Shown in pieces: positions 27,079 to 34,905 of a stretch of DNA of 64,000 nucleotides; positions within the stretch are counted from its first letter, which is position 1; each line of letters opens with the position of its first letter. The position numbers and the translations under genes were made by a program. Source of the stretch: Succinivibrio dextrinosolvens (lineage in GTDB: Bacteria > Pseudomonadota > Gammaproteobacteria > Enterobacterales > Succinivibrionaceae); the NCBI RefSeq assembly GCF_011065405.1, contig NZ_CP047056.1, forward strand, positions 1,014,747-1,078,746, given 5' to 3'. The notes beneath the pieces are model-generated. The model was not told the origin of the DNA. It worked only from the letters and a program-made list of their open reading frames with translations, and did no database searches.

Positions 27079-28176
27079 ATGATCAAGTTAACTAATCTGA
27101 TTAAGACCGTATCCTTATGTTCTGCCTTAATTTCTGGACTAAGCTTCGCTGAAGGTATTCCACAAGTAAAAGCAACCATGTTTATGGAACAGGAAGGCTT
27201 TTTAATGTGGTATGCAAAGGAGCAGGGCTGGGATAATGAGCTAGGAATCGATATTAAGCTTGAGATTTCCAATACCAATGGAATAGATGTAATGAACAAG
27301 CATCGAGATAATCCGGATATCTGGAATATCACCGCTGCTAGTAGTATTCCTTTCATCATCGGCAGCAACAATATGGATTTAAGAATAATCGGCATAGCCT
27401 GTGATGAAGGTCCTTCTACCAGTGTTATGATCAGAAAAGGCAGTGATATTCTCAAAGTTAAGGGATGGAACCAAGATTATCCTGAAATCTGCGGAAGTCC
27501 AGAAACCATAAAAGGAAAAACATTCCTTGTAAAAGGAATTTCCTCAGGCGCCTATACGCTTGCAGCCTGGCTTGATATCTTCAATCTGAATTTCTCTCAT
27601 GTGGTTATCAAGGATATAACAGGACCGGAAATTCTGAAGGAAATGGAAAACAAAAATATTACTGGTGCCGGTCTATGGTCTCCTGATACATATGAATCTG
27701 AGTATATAGGCTACCAGAATGTTACTACCGCTGCCAACATTGATGAATACATTCCTATCATGTTCCTCGCAGACAACAAGTACGTTAAGGATAATGAAGA
27801 AACAGTAGGAAAGTTTTTGGCAGTATATTTCAGAGCTGTCGAAAAACTGCGCGAGGATGCTAATCAGATGGTACCTGCGTATCAGAAATTCCTGAAGAGT
27901 TATACTGGGCGTGATTTCAGTGAAACAATATGTCTGAAGGATTTAAAGGATCATACTGTCTATACGATAGATGAACAGCTAAATCTCTTTGAGAACAAGG
28001 ACAACAAGAAGAGTGCAATTCAGAAAATTGAAAGAACGCTTACAACCGGTCTTATGCTGATTATGAAGGATTTACCATCCAATAATCCTAATATCAAGAT
28101 CACCAATCATATGAAAGATCCTAACTACGTTACTGACAAGTATTTAAAAATTGCAAAGAAATATCTAAATAAGTAA
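27079..28176 (+). CDS. Lone ABC-type periplasmic substrate-binding protein (NitT/TauT-like)
   Basis: 365 residues. A signal peptide ends near SFA-24. The mature protein has FMEQEGFLMWYAKEQGW and DIWNITAASSIPFIIGSNNMDLRIIGIA, the layout of NitT/TauT/SsuA-type binding proteins, and a segment (PETIKGKTFLVKGISSGAYTLAAWL) like their second-lobe entry. No permease or ATPase gene is nearby, so it must use a transporter encoded elsewhere or act in sensing. The ligand is unknown. A hairpin follows the stop, and a chemotaxis coupler gene is convergent downstream. Confidence 0.65.
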   Translation: MIKLTNLIKTVSLCSALISGLSFAEGIPQVKATMFMEQEGFLMWYAKEQGWDNELGIDIKLEISNTNGIDVMNKHRDNPDIWNITAASSIPFIIGSNNMDLRIIGIACDEGPSTSVMIRKGSDILKVKGWNQDYPEICGSPETIKGKTFLVKGISSGAYTLAAWLDIFNLNFSHVVIKDITGPEILKEMENKNITGAGLWSPDTYESEYIGYQNVTTAANIDEYIPIMFLADNKYVKDNEETVGKFLAVYFRAVEKLREDANQMVPAYQKFLKSYTGRDFSETICLKDLKDHTVYTIDEQLNLFENKDNKKSAIQKIERTLTTGLMLIMKDLPSNNPNIKITNHMKDPNYVTDKYLKIAKKYLNK

Positions 28177-28193
28177 AGATGATGTTAAACATG

Positions 28194-28216
28194 AAAGGAG
28201 AGCTCTGCTCTCCTTT
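28194..28216. terminator. Hairpin between convergent genes
   Basis: AAAGGAGAG and CTCTCCTTT pair perfectly around CTCTG. The T tract is weak on both strands, so termination efficiency is uncertain. It separates the binding-protein gene from the cheW-like gene. Confidence 0.6.
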
Positions 28217-28239
28217 ATATTTAACTCAGCAAAGAAAGG

Positions 28240-28761
28240 CTAGCAACTTCTTATGCTGTACAGATTTTCCTGTTTGTAATCCGTTTCGCTAACTGAAAGA
28301 TTATCAGACTTCTGAGAAATAACATCTTTTATTACCTTATCCACATCTATCAGCTCAACAAGTTCCTTTTCAACCTGAACGGCTCCTAACATGTAGGTAT
28401 CGGCACTATTGATGTCAGAAGGCAGTAGTGCATTATCATTAATATTGATGATTCTGTCGGCCTTTGAAGCTAAAAAAGCATACTGAGAACTGCCAGACCT
28501 AATAACAACAATTAAACTCTGTCTGATATTCTGAGTTTTTCTTCCGCAGAGAACTTCGCATAAATCAATAACAGGTAGTGTAACGTCATTGTGAATGGTA
28601 ACAACACCAACTATATGCTTCTGAAGTTTAGGCAGCACCGTGATTCTTGGGCAAGGCATAATTTCCTGCACTCTATTTACATTTACCGCATAAAACTGTC
28701 TTGTGCCACTTAATCTGAAAAGAAAAATACCAAAATCGTTTAAAACACTATAAGAGTTCAT
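28240..28761 (-). CDS. CheW-domain protein resembling the coupling half of CheV
   Basis: 173 residues from the internal ATG (MNSYSVLNDFGIFLFRL), preferred to the upstream ATG at 28845 because GGGA precedes it and the CheW fold begins directly after it. The core VNRVQEIMPCPRITVLPKLQKHIVGVVTIHN matches the CheV gene at 56.4 kb (ILPCPHLTIMPKLHKSVIGVLNHRG) more closely than CheW of the main operon. It lacks the receiver domain of CheV, so it looks like a CheV derivative that lost phospho-regulation. It probably couples a subset of receptors to CheA. Confidence 0.75.
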   Translation of the reverse strand: MNSYSVLNDFGIFLFRLSGTRQFYAVNVNRVQEIMPCPRITVLPKLQKHIVGVVTIHNDVTLPVIDLCEVLCGRKTQNIRQSLIVVIRSGSSQYAFLASKADRIININDNALLPSDINSADTYMLGAVQVEKELVELIDVDKVIKDVISQKSDNLSVSETDYKQENLYSIRSC

Positions 28762-29026
28762 CGAAAAATCCCATGCAAAACAACTTTTGCATATTTGTTT
28801 GTTATTACATACCGTCCTTACTTGTATGAAAAATAAATTATTCAATTTAGCTTTCAGATGCGAAATGATACTCTTTTTTTTGCAGAGTTAAAGATGATTA
28901 TTAAATTATTTTTTAATAATAATAATTATCAACAAGCTCAGTTCATGTTTTTTTATAAGTTTTCGCTAAGTTGTCATTTTTATACTCAAATTGTCTTTTA
29001 TAAGATTTTCTTTGAGGTAAATCAGT

Positions 29027-29536
29027 ATGAAAAAAATAACCTTAGGTATAATCAGTGCCGCAATTATTCTTGCATCTGGTGTTGTAATGGCTGATAACGG
29101 CAAGCACGATAAATATCACGGTGAAGATTACGGCAGACATAATCCAATGGGAATGATGTGCAACGTAGGAAGCAGCAACCTCCCAAGAGGCTTTGGCCTT
29201 GAGCTTAACGAATTAACTGTAAAGCAGATTCTAACAGAGAGCAAGGAAGATGATACAGTTAGAGTAAAAGGTCGTTTAACCAAGTATCTTGGTGATGAGA
29301 AATTCGAACTTACTGACAGTAATAACGATACCATCATTGTAGAACTTGATAATGATCGTAACTGGTCATATATAGAAAAAGATATGCCTATTGAGATTAT
29401 CGCAAAGGTAGACGATGAAAAGGTTACCAAGATCCTTGAAGTAAAGTGTGCAAAACCGGATTTTGGAGACAGAAAGAATCGACCTCAACGTACAAACGGA
29501 CCACGAGGATTCGATCAGTCGAATGATGTAAAATAA
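29027..29536 (+). CDS. Periplasmic BOF (OB-fold) protein, YgiW/YdeI family
   Basis: 169 residues with a signal peptide ending at VMA-22. The segment LTVKQILTESKEDDTVRVKGRLTKYLGDEKFELTDSNNDTIIVELDN is the bacterial OB-fold family pattern (YgiW, YdeI, NirD/BOF), whose members help cells withstand peptides, peroxide or metals. A His/Gly/Asp-rich segment follows the signal peptide, and an Arg/Asn/Pro-rich tail ends the protein. AGG lies before the ATG. It stands alone with its own terminator. Ligand unknown. Confidence 0.8.
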   Translation: MKKITLGIISAAIILASGVVMADNGKHDKYHGEDYGRHNPMGMMCNVGSSNLPRGFGLELNELTVKQILTESKEDDTVRVKGRLTKYLGDEKFELTDSNNDTIIVELDNDRNWSYIEKDMPIEIIAKVDDEKVTKILEVKCAKPDFGDRKNRPQRTNGPRGFDQSNDVK

Positions 29537-29562
29537 CGAATTCTAAATGTTTGTTAAGTTCG

Positions 29563-29599
29563 AAAGGATATCATAGAGTAAAATCTGATATCCTTTTTT
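29563..29599 (+). terminator. Intrinsic terminator of the BOF gene
   Basis: AAAGGATATCA and TGATATCCTTT pair perfectly around a 12-base loop, with a run of T on the plus strand. Confidence 0.9.
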
Positions 29600-29693
29600 A
29601 TTAGCGACAATACATTAAATCCGCACAAAGCAATTTGCACACCAAAAATCACTCTCAAAAGTCTTATTTACATCACATACCTACTATTATTAA

Positions 29694-29933
29694 GGGAATG
29701 TCTATCCAGATGATGGCGGCTATGGTTATGTTAGAGGTAAGCGCAACCAAGAAGAAAAAAGCATAAATGAAGATTTCTGACATGAAGAATCTGAGTGTCA
29801 GAGCAAAGCAGCTGAATACATTTTTAGAAAACCTAAATGCAAAGGTCGGATCTTTTATAATGACAACAACACGAAGAGAGGAATGGCAATGGCTGAATTA
29901 TCTGCAGAGGCAAAAAAAATGCCTAAGATTTAA
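29694..29933 (+). pseudogene. Decayed gene remnant of unknown origin
   Basis: One frame reads as normal protein through a single internal TGA. It begins after a TAA at 29691-29693 with GNVYPDDGGYGYVRGKRNQ, reaches TGA in the sequence NEDF-stop-HEES, and continues with YIFRKPKCKGRIFYNDNN to MPKI and a TAA. There is no start codon at the head. This suggests a truncated and interrupted gene. The family is not recognised. The last codons overlap a terminator hairpin. An overlapping frame starting at 29767 is less protein-like. Confidence 0.4.
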
Positions 29934-29951
29934 AGCGTTAGGCATTTTTTT
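29912..29951. terminator. Bidirectional intrinsic terminator
   Basis: AAAATGCCTAA and TTAGGCATTTT pair around an 11-base loop with A and T runs on both sides, so it can work in both directions. On the minus strand it lies about 60 bases after the flavodoxin-fold gene and is its likely terminator. Confidence 0.8.
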
Positions 29952-30014
29952 CAAATCATTCTTGTATCGTAATCCGAGCAAATTCAGATCGTTAGAACTT
30001 ACTCTGATAAATCA

Positions 30015-30524
30015 CTACTCTGATAAAAGTTTCTTATAGTTATCACAAAGTTTCTGAATATCAGAATCAGAAATAGTCAGACATCCATATGCCACACGAA
30101 TTGGAGCAACATCCATGCCTGTATAGTTACCAACTGCTGTCAGTGGAAGGAATAGCTCTCCAATGGTAGGTGCTTTGTAGCTTTCCTGTGGACTACCAGT
30201 ACTTAGTACAAGCTGAAGTTTCTTGCCTTCCAAGGCATGACCTTGAGAACCATAAGCCCATCCGTGTTCAAATACTCTGTCAATGTATGCCTTTAGCATA
30301 GGAGGAGTACTGAACCAGAAAACAGGACACTGGAAAACTATTCTGTCGCATTCTTCAATTAGTTTCTGTTCTGCCTTTACATCAATCTTTTCAGGGTTCT
30401 GTCCGTACAGTTCCTCAAGATTGCGGATTGTAACATTTTTTACATCCTGAGCGGCCTCAAGAAGAGCGCGGTTAACCTTAGAACCTTTAAACCAGGTATG
30501 AGAAAAAATAATTAGAGTTTTCAT
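30015..30524 (-). CDS. Flavodoxin-fold NAD(P)H oxidoreductase (YwrO/KefF-like)
   Basis: 169 residues of the flavodoxin_2 family: LIIFSHTWFKGSKVNRALLEAA binds the FMN phosphate, and FQCPVFWFSTPPMLKAYIDRVFEHGWAYG is the family core around the flavin ring. LVLSTGSPQESY is also typical. Such enzymes reduce quinones or modulate Kef potassium channels. No kefB or kefC gene is adjacent, so general quinone or drug reduction is more likely. It is a single-gene unit with a terminator on each side. Confidence 0.85.
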   Translation of the reverse strand: MKTLIIFSHTWFKGSKVNRALLEAAQDVKNVTIRNLEELYGQNPEKIDVKAEQKLIEECDRIVFQCPVFWFSTPPMLKAYIDRVFEHGWAYGSQGHALEGKKLQLVLSTGSPQESYKAPTIGELFLPLTAVGNYTGMDVAPIRVAYGCLTISDSDIQKLCDNYKKLLSE

Positions 30525-30596
30525 AAAGACCTCTACTAAAAATTTGAGGTGATAATTTTATTTGTAAATCAATATGTTAATCAAACAATTATCGAA

Positions 30597-30632
30597 AAAA
30601 AAGCACCTCATTAGATTGAAGTGCTTTTTTCT
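30597..30632 (-). terminator. Intrinsic terminator of the HU gene
   Basis: On the minus strand AAAGCACTTCAATC...GAGGTGCTTT folds with AAAGCAC/GTGCTTT arms and runs of T. It lies directly after the hup stop. Confidence 0.85.
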
Positions 30633-30637
30633 ATAAA

Positions 30638-30919
30638 TTATTTCTTCTTGTTTACAGCGTCTTTTAAAGCTGAGCCAGCGGAGAATACAGGAACCTTGCT
30701 TGCAGCAATCTTGATAACTTCACCAGTTCTTGGGTTGCGGCCCTGACGAGCCTTTCTTGCTGATACCTTAAAAGTACCAAATCCAATCAGCTGAACAGCA
30801 TCACCCTTTACAAGAGCCCCCTGTACAGCCTCTAGAAGAGCATCTAAAGCCTTCTTTGAATCAACCTTGGTTAATGAGCTACGCTTTGCAATTGCGTCAA
30901 CAAGTTCTGTTTTGTTCAT
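30638..30919 (-). CDS. hup: HU-family nucleoid DNA-binding protein
   Basis: 93 residues from the ATG at 30917-30919 ([14 protein letters not shown]). A longer reading from 30988 would add residues unlike any [24 protein letters not shown] is the HU DNA-binding arm signature. HU dimers bend DNA and organise the nucleoid. AAGGAAG precedes the ATG. Whether it equates to E. coli HupA or HupB cannot be told. A structured element lies 175-235 bases upstream. Confidence 0.95.
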   Translation of the reverse strand: MNKTELVDAIAKRSSLTKVDSKKALDALLEAVQGALVKGDAVQLIGFGTFKVSARKARQGRNPRTGEVIKIAASKVPVFSAGSALKDAVNKKK

Positions 30920-31094
30920 AATATACTTCCTTATGTGAGAACGGGATGATTTGAATATACAACAATTCAATATTAGAGCAAGATTCAAAAGGCTTTTTTT
31001 ATTAAAAAGTGTGAGGAGATTAGTATTTATTAGGAAAGAAACGTTATCTATAGCATAAAACCGCTTAAATAAGGGCTTTACAAGAGATAATAAA

Positions 31095-31154
31095 GAGGCG
31101 ACCTCTACTTGCGTGTTTCTGCATCCTTACGAGCAGCTGCGTAAAAGTCGCCTC
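31095..31154. other. 60-nt structured element of unknown function
   Basis: GAGGCGAC and GTCGCCTC form a perfect 8-bp closing stem around 44 bases that contain a second hairpin (TTACG...CGTAA around the palindrome GCAGCTGC). It lies between the radical SAM gene and hup, both minus strand. On that strand the outer stem is followed by TTTATT, so it could terminate the upstream operon or form a leader or small RNA. A further inverted repeat (CTATAC...GTATAG, 31156-31172) abuts it. GC content is well above the surroundings. Confidence 0.55.
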
Positions 31155-31229
31155 ACTATACCTATAGTATAGGTTAAAATCCCATAAATGCGATATTTAA
31201 GCCTTTTTTATGTATTTTCATGCTAAAAA

Positions 31230-32066
31230 TCAACAATTTCCACGATGAACATAATTTAAATATTCAGAGGCAACAGAACAAAGTCTGTCAATGGTCTCTA
31301 TTGGTGTAGGATATAGATCCTGTTCTTTGTATCTTGGAAAAAACCTGCTCAAATGAAGAGGTATATCAGGACTTATAGAAGAAAGATATTCAGCCTCAGA
31401 GCGCATATCAGAATCAGAATCATTCTTAGTAGGAATAATCAGAGTAGTAACCTCAACATGGCACTTAGAATACGCAAGTCGTATATTTTGCTTTACAGTT
31501 TCAAAATCACCTTTGACATAATCGTAAAACTTCTGAGAAAAGCCCTTCAGATCGATATTCATGGCATCAATGTAAGGAAGCAAATTTTCTAGATAATCAG
31601 AACATATACCTCCATTTGTAACCAGCACTGACTTGAGATTATACTTTTTTAACTCTTTTGAGGTATCCAGGACAAACTCATAGCTTATAAGTGGTTCATT
31701 GTAGGTAAATGCAATTCCAATATTGCCTCGCTCACTGTTTTTTAACTGTATAGCTAACGCTATCAGATCCTCTGGAGTAAGCTTACGATAGTCACAGCTA
31801 TTGCCTGCCATTGATATAGAATGATTCTGACAGAAGGGGCATTTAAAATTACATCCAAAGCTTCCTACTGAGAGAATATAGCTTCCAGGGAAAAAATGGT
31901 ATAGAGGCTTCTTCTCAATAGGATCAAGAGCAACAGAAGTAATACAACCGTAATTTAAGGGCCTTATCAGACCATCATGATTCCACCTTCCTTTGCATAC
32001 TCCTATTGCTCCATCTGCAAGACTACAGTGTCTAGGACAAAGTTCACATCTAACTTTCTGAGTCAT
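31230..32066 (-). CDS. AmmeMemoRadiSam system radical SAM enzyme
   Basis: 278 residues. The radical SAM cluster motif CNFKCPFC follows GSFGC; an N-terminal cysteine-rich piece (CELCPRHCSLADGAIGVCKG) resembles pyruvate formate-lyase activating enzymes and is typical of this AmmeMemoRadiSam member. FTYNEPLISYEF and VLVTNGG are SAM-binding landmarks of activases. It follows the Memo-AMMECR1 gene by 20 bases, completing the three-component set. The substrate is unknown; no glycyl-radical enzyme gene is nearby. Confidence 0.88.
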   Translation of the reverse strand: MTQKVRCELCPRHCSLADGAIGVCKGRWNHDGLIRPLNYGCITSVALDPIEKKPLYHFFPGSYILSVGSFGCNFKCPFCQNHSISMAGNSCDYRKLTPEDLIALAIQLKNSERGNIGIAFTYNEPLISYEFVLDTSKELKKYNLKSVLVTNGGICSDYLENLLPYIDAMNIDLKGFSQKFYDYVKGDFETVKQNIRLAYSKCHVEVTTLIIPTKNDSDSDMRSEAEYLSSISPDIPLHLSRFFPRYKEQDLYPTPIETIDRLCSVASEYLNYVHRGNC

Positions 32067-32085
32067 TCTGAAATACTCTCTTCCA

Positions 32086-33471
32086 TCAGAAATGTCTAAT
32101 CACTTCAAAACGCTCAAGCTCTACAGATTCATCGTCAGAAATATTGCCCTTGCGTCGGCAGATCCTAATCTGCTCCTGAGGAGTATCCACTCCTTCAAGA
32201 TCAGGCAGAAGCACGCCACTCTTATGCCCTGCTCTTACAATCACACCATACTTTTTAGGATTAAGCTCTTCAATAGATCCTATCTTCTCAGGTTCAGTCA
32301 GAACATCCACACTCACGGTTATAAAAGGAAGCTCTTCCTCTCTGACAGGTTCAAATCTAGGGTCGTATGAACAGGCATTGACAGCAAATTTTATAATTTC
32401 ATCTGCCACACATTCAGAGGTTGGAGCAAGAGAGCCTATACAGCCACGCAGCTGTCCGAATTTCTTTAATGAAACAAAAACAGCTGCTCTCTTATTAGTT
32501 AAATCCCTAGAAAGACCTTCCGGTCTTTGCAACATGGAATGTTTTTTTACATAATGTTCCATTGAAGCTCTAGCAAGATAGGCATACTCATCAGAGGATT
32601 CTTTTGATTTTGTATTCTGTTCTCGTTGAGCTTTTAAGAATCTATCAAGATAATTATTGTCATCATCCTCTCCTGTAACCGAAAAGCAGGCAACAGCATA
32701 TCCAACACCAAATGGACCTTCATAGGATAGAAGTTTTCCATCTATAGCTTTACGGTCAAGTACTCCTGCCATCATCACAAATGGTCTGAAACCGCACTCA
32801 CCTGCCCCTTCGCAAACGTTGGAAGGAATTGACAGAAGCTTATAAAAATCAGATTCTCTGAATGACTCTGCTATACTCTTGTCAAAAACAGGTCCATTGC
32901 TGTCAAAACCATATGGCCCATCTTCTAAAAGACGATGAGATAAATCTCCACTGCCAATAAATACAGTTTTACGCTTTAATCTAGAGGCAACCTCAGCTAT
33001 CGCCTGACCGACTCTGTAGTGCTCACACAGATCAAGACCACTGATACCGATCCTTACAACTTTATAATTTTGAAGATATTTATTTAAAAACCACATCGGG
33101 ATCATAGTTGCATGATCTAGTTCAGTCATCTTGTGACCAAGTTTACCCGCGCTCAAATTCTTAGTTTTAAAATCAGCGCACAGTTCATCGATAAAGACTT
33201 CATCATAGACTGAATCAATACGAACTGCCCCTGCACCAAACTGAGAGAAACTTCCTGACTCCCCAGAGCCTGAGGCTACATGAATATAGTCAGCATAAGA
33301 TTCCATATGAGGAGATGATATTACCACTGTTTCTGGCTTAAATGAGGCAACAAACTCCATAACACTGTTATAGGAGTCTATAGTTGACTGAATCTTTTTT
33401 TCTTTTCCTAATCCAACCTCAGGGATAATTAAAGGAGGATGAGGTACAGCAACAGCAGCTAAAATTGACAT
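32086..33471 (-). CDS. Fused Memo-like and AMMECR1 protein
   Basis: 461 residues with two domains. Residues 1 to about 275 are Memo/class III extradiol dioxygenase-like: VAVPHPPLIIPEVG, VISSPHMESYADYIHV, ELDHATMIPMWF and GSGDLSHRLLEDGPYGFD contribute likely metal-binding histidines. Residues from about 290 form an AMMECR1 domain (AAVFVSLKKFGQLRGCIGSL, DPRFEPVREEELPFI). In many genomes these are two genes beside a radical SAM gene, together called AmmeMemoRadiSam. Biochemical role not established. The neighbouring radical SAM gene lies 20 bases downstream. Confidence 0.88.
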   Translation of the reverse strand: MSILAAVAVPHPPLIIPEVGLGKEKKIQSTIDSYNSVMEFVASFKPETVVISSPHMESYADYIHVASGSGESGSFSQFGAGAVRIDSVYDEVFIDELCADFKTKNLSAGKLGHKMTELDHATMIPMWFLNKYLQNYKVVRIGISGLDLCEHYRVGQAIAEVASRLKRKTVFIGSGDLSHRLLEDGPYGFDSNGPVFDKSIAESFRESDFYKLLSIPSNVCEGAGECGFRPFVMMAGVLDRKAIDGKLLSYEGPFGVGYAVACFSVTGEDDDNNYLDRFLKAQREQNTKSKESSDEYAYLARASMEHYVKKHSMLQRPEGLSRDLTNKRAAVFVSLKKFGQLRGCIGSLAPTSECVADEIIKFAVNACSYDPRFEPVREEELPFITVSVDVLTEPEKIGSIEELNPKKYGVIVRAGHKSGVLLPDLEGVDTPQEQIRICRRKGNISDDESVELERFEVIRHF

Positions 33472-33625
33472 ATTAACTCCTTAGATGAGAGGTTAGACTG
33501 ACATTTATTCTTATGTGGATTCAGACAGTTGATGTAGCCAGTCATAGTCCAAAACCGAACTGCCCTTCACTGAAAATTATAGAATGCAGAGAGAAAAAGG
33601 AAGAGGATATAGAATAAAGTTTTGA

Positions 33626-33653
33626 GCAAAAAAAGCCGATCATTGTGATCGGC
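33626..33653 (-). terminator. Intrinsic terminator of galETK
   Basis: GCCGATCA-TTG-TGATCGGC, a perfect 8-bp stem, is followed on the minus strand by seven T. It lies 75 bases after the galK stop. Confidence 0.9.
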
Positions 33654-33658
33654 GAATG

Positions 33659-33690
33659 GAGGAATTCCCTACCCTTTAGGGCAGGGAACT
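33659..33690. repeat. Hairpin resembling an IS200/IS605 right end
   Basis: GGAATTCCCTACCCTTTAGG begins a 24-base hairpin (33665-33688, ten of eleven pairs). The layout GGAAT-stem-TTTA-stem resembles the right end of the IS605-type element at 54.1 kb and common IS200/IS605 ends, but the following bases do not carry the usual AGGATGTCAA. It may be a relic end or part of the gal terminator region. Confidence 0.35.
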
Positions 33691-33726
33691 TACTATTTTC
33701 GAGAACAAATTATTATTTAACGGTAA

Positions 33727-34890
33727 TTAAGCTAGACGAGTGAAGGTTGCGCCATCACATGCCTGAGTTTCAAAAATGGTTGCGCCAATACCTGAAATCT
33801 TCTGGTACTTGGCGTTGATAGCATTCTTAACCACTTCAACATTCTTTGGCTCAACAACAGCAACAACACAGCCACCGAAACCACCACCTGTCTGACGAAC
33901 TGCAGCATATTCCTCGCCTAAGGCTTCCTTAACGATATCAACGATAGCATCGGTTTCCTTTACAGTGATTTCAAAATCCTGCTTCTGTGACATGTGAGAT
34001 GCGTACATCAGTTTTGCAAGAGTCTTAAGATCTCCTGATTCAAAAGCCTTAGAAGCCTCTAAAACACGATCATCCTCAGTGATTACATGACGGGCTCGAC
34101 GGTAGGTAACATCATCCATCTTATCCTTGCATGCATCAAGCATTTCCATAGTAGCATCACGTAACAGAGGAACTCCTATAATCTTTGCAGCCTTTTCACA
34201 GCTCTCACGACGATCGTTATACTCAGAACCTACCAACTGATGCTTGATGTTTGAATTGATGATCAGAATCTCAAGATTTGAAGGAACAGCTACCTGAGTT
34301 AAACCATAAGATTTGCAGTCGATACGAACGGCATGATCTTTGGTGCCGTTTGCAGAGATAGCCTGATCCATAATACCACACTTCATGCCGATATAAGCTT
34401 CAGCAGTCTGGCCCATCAGAGCAATATCCATTAGAGCAATATTTAAATCAAAGGCATTTGATACTAAATGACCGAAACATACCTCTAAAGATGCAGATGA
34501 GGATAGACCTGCTCCTGGAGGAACATCACCCTTGATAGCAATATCTAGACCTTTAACCTTGCTGCCGAACTTCTCACAAATCTGATAGGCAACGCCACGC
34601 AGATAGTTTACCCATAGCTTGGTTGGGTGTTTTTCAATCTTTGCAGCTAATTCAAACTCGTCGTAATCATTATTCATATCAACGGCTAAAATGCGCATAG
34701 TATTGGTGCCGTTTAGCTTGGCTACCATACAGGTACCATACTTGATGGCACATGGAAGAACAAAGCCTCCGTTATAATCAGTATGCTCACCGATAATGTT
34801 TACTCGTCCTGGAGCATACTCCTGCATGGTAGGTTTTGTTCCGAATTTGTCTTCAAAAGCTTTTAGGCAAATTTCTTTGATATCTGACAT
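33727..34890 (-). CDS. galK: Galactokinase GalK
   Basis: 387 residues of the GHMP kinase family: GRVNIIGEHTDYNGGFVLP is the galactokinase signature, PPGAGLSSSASLEV the ATP loop, and RQTGGGFGGCVVAVV the C-terminal motif. It phosphorylates galactose at C1 in the Leloir pathway. It is the last gene of galE-galT-galK, 15 bases after galT, with the terminator downstream. Length is nearly that of E. coli GalK (382). Confidence 0.96.
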   Translation of the reverse strand: MSDIKEICLKAFEDKFGTKPTMQEYAPGRVNIIGEHTDYNGGFVLPCAIKYGTCMVAKLNGTNTMRILAVDMNNDYDEFELAAKIEKHPTKLWVNYLRGVAYQICEKFGSKVKGLDIAIKGDVPPGAGLSSSASLEVCFGHLVSNAFDLNIALMDIALMGQTAEAYIGMKCGIMDQAISANGTKDHAVRIDCKSYGLTQVAVPSNLEILIINSNIKHQLVGSEYNDRRESCEKAAKIIGVPLLRDATMEMLDACKDKMDDVTYRRARHVITEDDRVLEASKAFESGDLKTLAKLMYASHMSQKQDFEITVKETDAIVDIVKEALGEEYAAVRQTGGGFGGCVVAVVEPKNVEVVKNAINAKYQKISGIGATIFETQACDGATFTRLA

Positions 34891-34905
34891 TTTAAAATCC
34901 TATGT

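Noticed and set aside
29767-30039. Plus-strand frame of 90 codons
   Set aside because: It runs through a terminator hairpin and into the 3' end of the flavodoxin-fold gene, and a different frame reads more like a protein remnant.
31110-31154. Short leader peptide reading on the minus strand inside the structured element
   Set aside because: A short open frame exists, but there is no ribosome site, no run of regulatory codons and no link to a biosynthetic operon.
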